Below, piece by piece: positions 62,208 through 64,000 of a stretch of DNA of 64,000 nt (positions within the stretch are counted from its first letter, which is position 1; every line of letters starts with the position of its first letter). Source of the DNA: Patiriisocius sp047730165 (GTDB lineage: Bacteria > Bacteroidota > Bacteroidia > Flavobacteriales > Flavobacteriaceae); assembly GCF_047730165.1 (NCBI RefSeq), contig NZ_CP159834.1, positions 1,798,001 through 1,862,000 of the forward strand. Direction: 5' to 3'. The notes under the pieces were generated by a model, which saw only the letters and a program-made list of their open reading frames with translations, had not been told where the DNA came from and searched no databases. A program made the translations under genes and the position numbers.

Positions 62208-62408
62208 TGCTAACGTTTAGTATATGAGCAGTGCGGATGAAGAATGGCGATAGCCATTCGGTAGGGCACAAGCTGATTTTTACAAATTTCGATTATTAAT
62301 TTTTTTTTGGGGAATATGTCGAATTTGTTAAAATTCGGCGGTCTCCCAAATATACCCGAACTTTTAATTAAGCACAAACTCCCGCATTGCTTATATATGT
62401 TGTTGTGC
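62208..62408 (+). repeat. attC-like element E40, family B
   Basis: Left TGCTAAC (62208-62214), right GTTGTGC (62402-62408), complementary over 10 bp (GTTGTGCAAC) to E41's left. Differs from E38 mainly in a ~25-bp stretch near 62291-62320. Confidence 0.86.
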
Positions 62409-62421
62409 AACGGTTATCTCG

Positions 62422-62901
62422 CTAACCTAATCCGCCATATTTGTACCCAATAATTTCTTTATTAGTTAAATTAACTTTGATTTCAAAATAGCATCTACCT
62501 CCATCAGATGTATTTGTTCGTTCTCTTCTTAAATCATAAATTTCCCCCAAGTCGTTATTACAAAAGAAATTAATCCAGATCAATTTTTCGCCTTCTTCAT
62601 TCAACGCAGCAACATATTGTCTGTCATATTGATATTTGTTTTCGTCATATTCATTTTTCGTAGCAGAACGCCATTCAGATATTGTTTTTTCAACACGCCC
62701 TTTTATTACATTTTCTACAAAAATTATTTCTTCGTGCGATAATGTTGTCGGTTCAGCATCAACAAACAGAGGGTATGTTTCGTTTGGATTAAATTCTAAA
62801 ATATAATATTCAGAGTTACCTATTATGCCAACATTTGAGTTCTTTCGTAGTGATTTACACGATACGGCTAAAATCAGAAACACAAATATTAATTTTCTCA
62901 C
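62422..62901 (-). CDS. small lipoprotein, unknown function
   Basis: Start is probably GTG at 62901 (VRKLIFVFLILAVSCKS); the ATG at 62940 lies inside E41. Lipobox AVSC. 159 residues. The body contains EYYILEFNPNETYPLFVDAEPTTLS, YVAALNEEGEKLIWINFFC and GGRCYFEIKVNLTNKEIIGYKYGGLG, a beta-rich fold. Not recognised. Confidence 0.6.
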   Translation of the reverse strand: MRKLIFVFLILAVSCKSLRKNSNVGIIGNSEYYILEFNPNETYPLFVDAEPTTLSHEEIIFVENVIKGRVEKTISEWRSATKNEYDENKYQYDRQYVAALNEEGEKLIWINFFCNNDLGEIYDLRRERTNTSDGGRCYFEIKVNLTNKEIIGYKYGGLG

Positions 62902-62921
62902 AATGTTTATTTTTAACTGTT

Positions 62922-63056
62922 GCACAACGTGTTTGTACAAGATTTTTTGCGGCGGTTAGGCAGCTAATTTACTAAATAATAACAGACAAAGAAAGTACGC
63001 GAGTACTTTCGTAAGTGAGCCAGAAATAAAGCAATTAATTTTGTACGGTGTTGGCT
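62922..63056 (+). repeat. attC-like element E41, family A
   Basis: Left GCACAAC (62922-62928), right GTTGGCT (63050-63056, 6/7 with E42's left). Hairpin GAAAGTACGCGAGTACTTTC. Confidence 0.82.
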
Positions 63057-63114
63057 ACCGTTTTTTTTAATTCAGATTATTAATTTAAAATTCAGCATAT
63101 TTTGAAAGTTCGTA

Positions 63115-63636
63115 TTAATTTAAACTATCTTTTTGTATTCCTTCTTTTTTGTTCAATAATGGGTTCTCTACTTGGATTTTTTGTTCACTCTTACTTTCGT
63201 CAGTCTTCCAAAATTCAAGAGTTAGAACTGTTATTAAAAAACTCAAAACACTAATTATGGCAGCAAATATTATTAGTTTTTTTCCGATTTTAGTTTCAAA
63301 TGTCTTAAGGCGCAAGTCTAAGTCAAGTAATTTGTCGGCTTTTTCTTCACGTTTATTTTTTTTAATTCTTTCATTTTCTTTGTCTTTTTCAATTTTAGTA
63401 AACCCTCCGTTTTTTAAAAAAGGTTTTATCATTCCTGTAGATTGTATTCCTTCTTTTTTTCTAAAACGTATAAAGTCTTTTATTAATTCTGGTTTTTCTC
63501 TTCTAATTTCTGAAATAATGTTTTCGACTTGGTCAATATTTAATTGTTTAAAAACATATTCTTGTAATCCTTCTTTTTCAAAGTGTGATTCAGGATGATT
63601 GCTTATATGTTCTAAAAGTAAATCTTTATCATTCAT
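63115..63636 (-). CDS. single-TM protein with charged coil, unknown function
   Basis: 173 residues. N-terminal soluble part (1-75: LEHISNHPESHFEKEGLQEYVFKQL), a highly charged helical stretch (KIEKDKENERIKKNKREEKADKL), one TM helix (about 120-140, KLIIFAAIISVLSFLITVLTL) and a short acidic tail. Not recognised. Single gene between E41 and E42. Confidence 0.58.
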   Translation of the reverse strand: MNDKDLLLEHISNHPESHFEKEGLQEYVFKQLNIDQVENIISEIRREKPELIKDFIRFRKKEGIQSTGMIKPFLKNGGFTKIEKDKENERIKKNKREEKADKLLDLDLRLKTFETKIGKKLIIFAAIISVLSFLITVLTLEFWKTDESKSEQKIQVENPLLNKKEGIQKDSLN

Positions 63637-63662
63637 TCCTTTTGAGTGTGATTGGCAATGGT

Positions 63663-63793
63663 TGCCAACGGTTTGTATATGAAAAGTAGTGGCTTAAAAT
63701 GTACTATTTTTCAGTTTATTACTATTTTTTATTGATTTGCTCATACTTTAGATTTAGCGCTGAAAAAGCTATTTTTTATATACATTGTTGGCA
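63663..63793 (+). repeat. attC-like element E42, family E
   Basis: Left TGCCAAC (63663-63669), right GTTGGCA (63787-63793). Arm GTATATGAAAAGTAGTGGC / AAGCTATTTTTTATATAC. Confidence 0.8.
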
Positions 63794-63824
63794 AATCGTT
63801 TTACTATATTAAAACTTTTCAGTT

Positions 63825-64000
63825 CTATATAAAGTTTCCATTTTCATCATAATATTTCCATTCCCCAGTTCGTTCTCCATTTTCATATTTTCCAATATTA
63901 TGTAACTGCCCATTTTTGTGATAGAATTTCCATTCCCCAGTTTTTTTTCCATTTTCATATTTTCCAATATTATGTAACTGCCCATTTTCGTGATAGAATT
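63825..64000 (-). CDS. YwqK/MORN_2-type repeat protein, C-terminal part
   Basis: Only the last ~58 codons are in the window; the start is beyond the right edge. The minus-strand translation shows a 24-residue repeat, FYHENGQLHNIGKYENG then FYHKNGQLHNIGKYENG followed by TGEWKYYDENGNFI and stop. The G-x-W-x-x-Y/F-x-x-N-G pattern is that of MORN_2 / YwqK-family proteins, which often sit in toxin-antitoxin-like loci. The repeat is 72 bp at DNA level. Confidence 0.75.
   Translation of the reverse strand, partial: FYHENGQLHNIGKYENGKKTGEWKFYHKNGQLHNIGKYENGERTGEWKYYDENGNFI

Noticed and set aside
62210..62410. ORFs wholly inside family-B elements (also about 59988-60197 and 22543-22770)
   Set aside because: They share the same translation only because the repeats are near-identical, and have no start context or codon-use support; they are repeat sequence, not genes.
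1978..63793. Elements as ordinary transposable MITE/REP insertions
   Set aside because: Target duplications would be direct repeats flanking each element and terminal repeats would match within an element. Instead the matching inverted heptamers lie on either side of the genes.

Overview
The window reads as a chromosome segment of a low-GC member of Bacteroidetes, probably a marine Flavobacteriaceae. The evidence is AT-rich DNA, Por/type IX (T9SS) sorting tails of the YPNP type on four exported proteins, a TonB receptor with a carboxypeptidase-regulatory-like N-domain, Bacteroidetes-style ECF sigma factors, and lineage-typical families (CrtI, FAS1, DUF418, DUF4386, DUF2721). I saw no rRNA, tRNA, CRISPR array, phage genes or intact insertion sequence.

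The dominant feature is not a gene. About 42 related imperfect palindromes (E1-E42, roughly 55-200 bp) separate nearly all genes between about 0.7 and 63.8 kb. On the + strand each starts with an RYYYAAC-like heptamer and ends with a GTTRRRY-like heptamer, with the arms pairing as an imperfect stem. The key observation is that the right heptamer of one element is the reverse complement of the LEFT heptamer of the NEXT element. The matched inverted repeats therefore flank the genes, not the palindromes. Fifteen gene intervals match 7/7, about a dozen more match 6/7, and complementarity often runs on to 8-10 bp. This is the known signature of integron gene cassettes, where the start of a cassette is complementary to the inverse core of its own attC site. 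I therefore read most of the window as a large integron-like cassette array without an integrase in view. The sites have atypical families and the cassettes are unusually large, often multigenic and self-regulated. The match is poorer in the left 16 kb, which may be older or decayed.

Element families used below. A: ~130 bp, central AAAATCC/GGATTTT hairpin. B: ~200 bp, GGCGGTCTCCCAAATA tract. C: ~130-200 bp, internal GCCAAAT/ATTTGGC-type pairing. D: short, with TATCCCAAAGGGT. E: ~130 bp, inner stem near TAGCGG/CCGCTA. F: ~110-130 bp. G: two ~85-bp palindromes inside the metal-uptake block. A few short or unique elements remain unclassified.

Layout. 0-5 kb: crtI (partial), a WD40 protein, membrane proteins and a divergent HxlR regulator. 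5-12 kb: a flavin-reductase relic, photolyase, FAS1 protein, DUF418 protein and a T9SS esterase. 12.4-18.9 kb: an IS110 relic, a giant PAS/coiled-coil histidine kinase with a response-regulator kinase, and NDH-2. 19-32 kb: single-gene cassettes (esterase, kinase, two SDRs, HAD phosphatase, YitT protein, DUF4386 plus Crp, amidohydrolase, a gene-less cassette, a serine hydrolase). 32-40 kb: an ECF-sigma operon, then a 5.3-kb unit with a DtxR-like regulator, TonB receptor and thioredoxin-like protein plus a decayed hydrolase/sigma pair. 40-64 kb: further cassettes with serine hydrolases, the mobile mystery A/B (Xre/Fic) pair, T9SS repeat proteins, a GT39 enzyme, an HxlR/quinone-oxidoreductase pair, metallopeptidases, small lipoproteins and a YwqK/MORN-type repeat protein cut by the window end.

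Most genes lie on the minus strand with the stop codon 0-15 bp from an element. In the cassette reading each gene is therefore followed by its own site. The products are mostly independent accessory functions: hydrolases, regulators with their targets, and small exported proteins.
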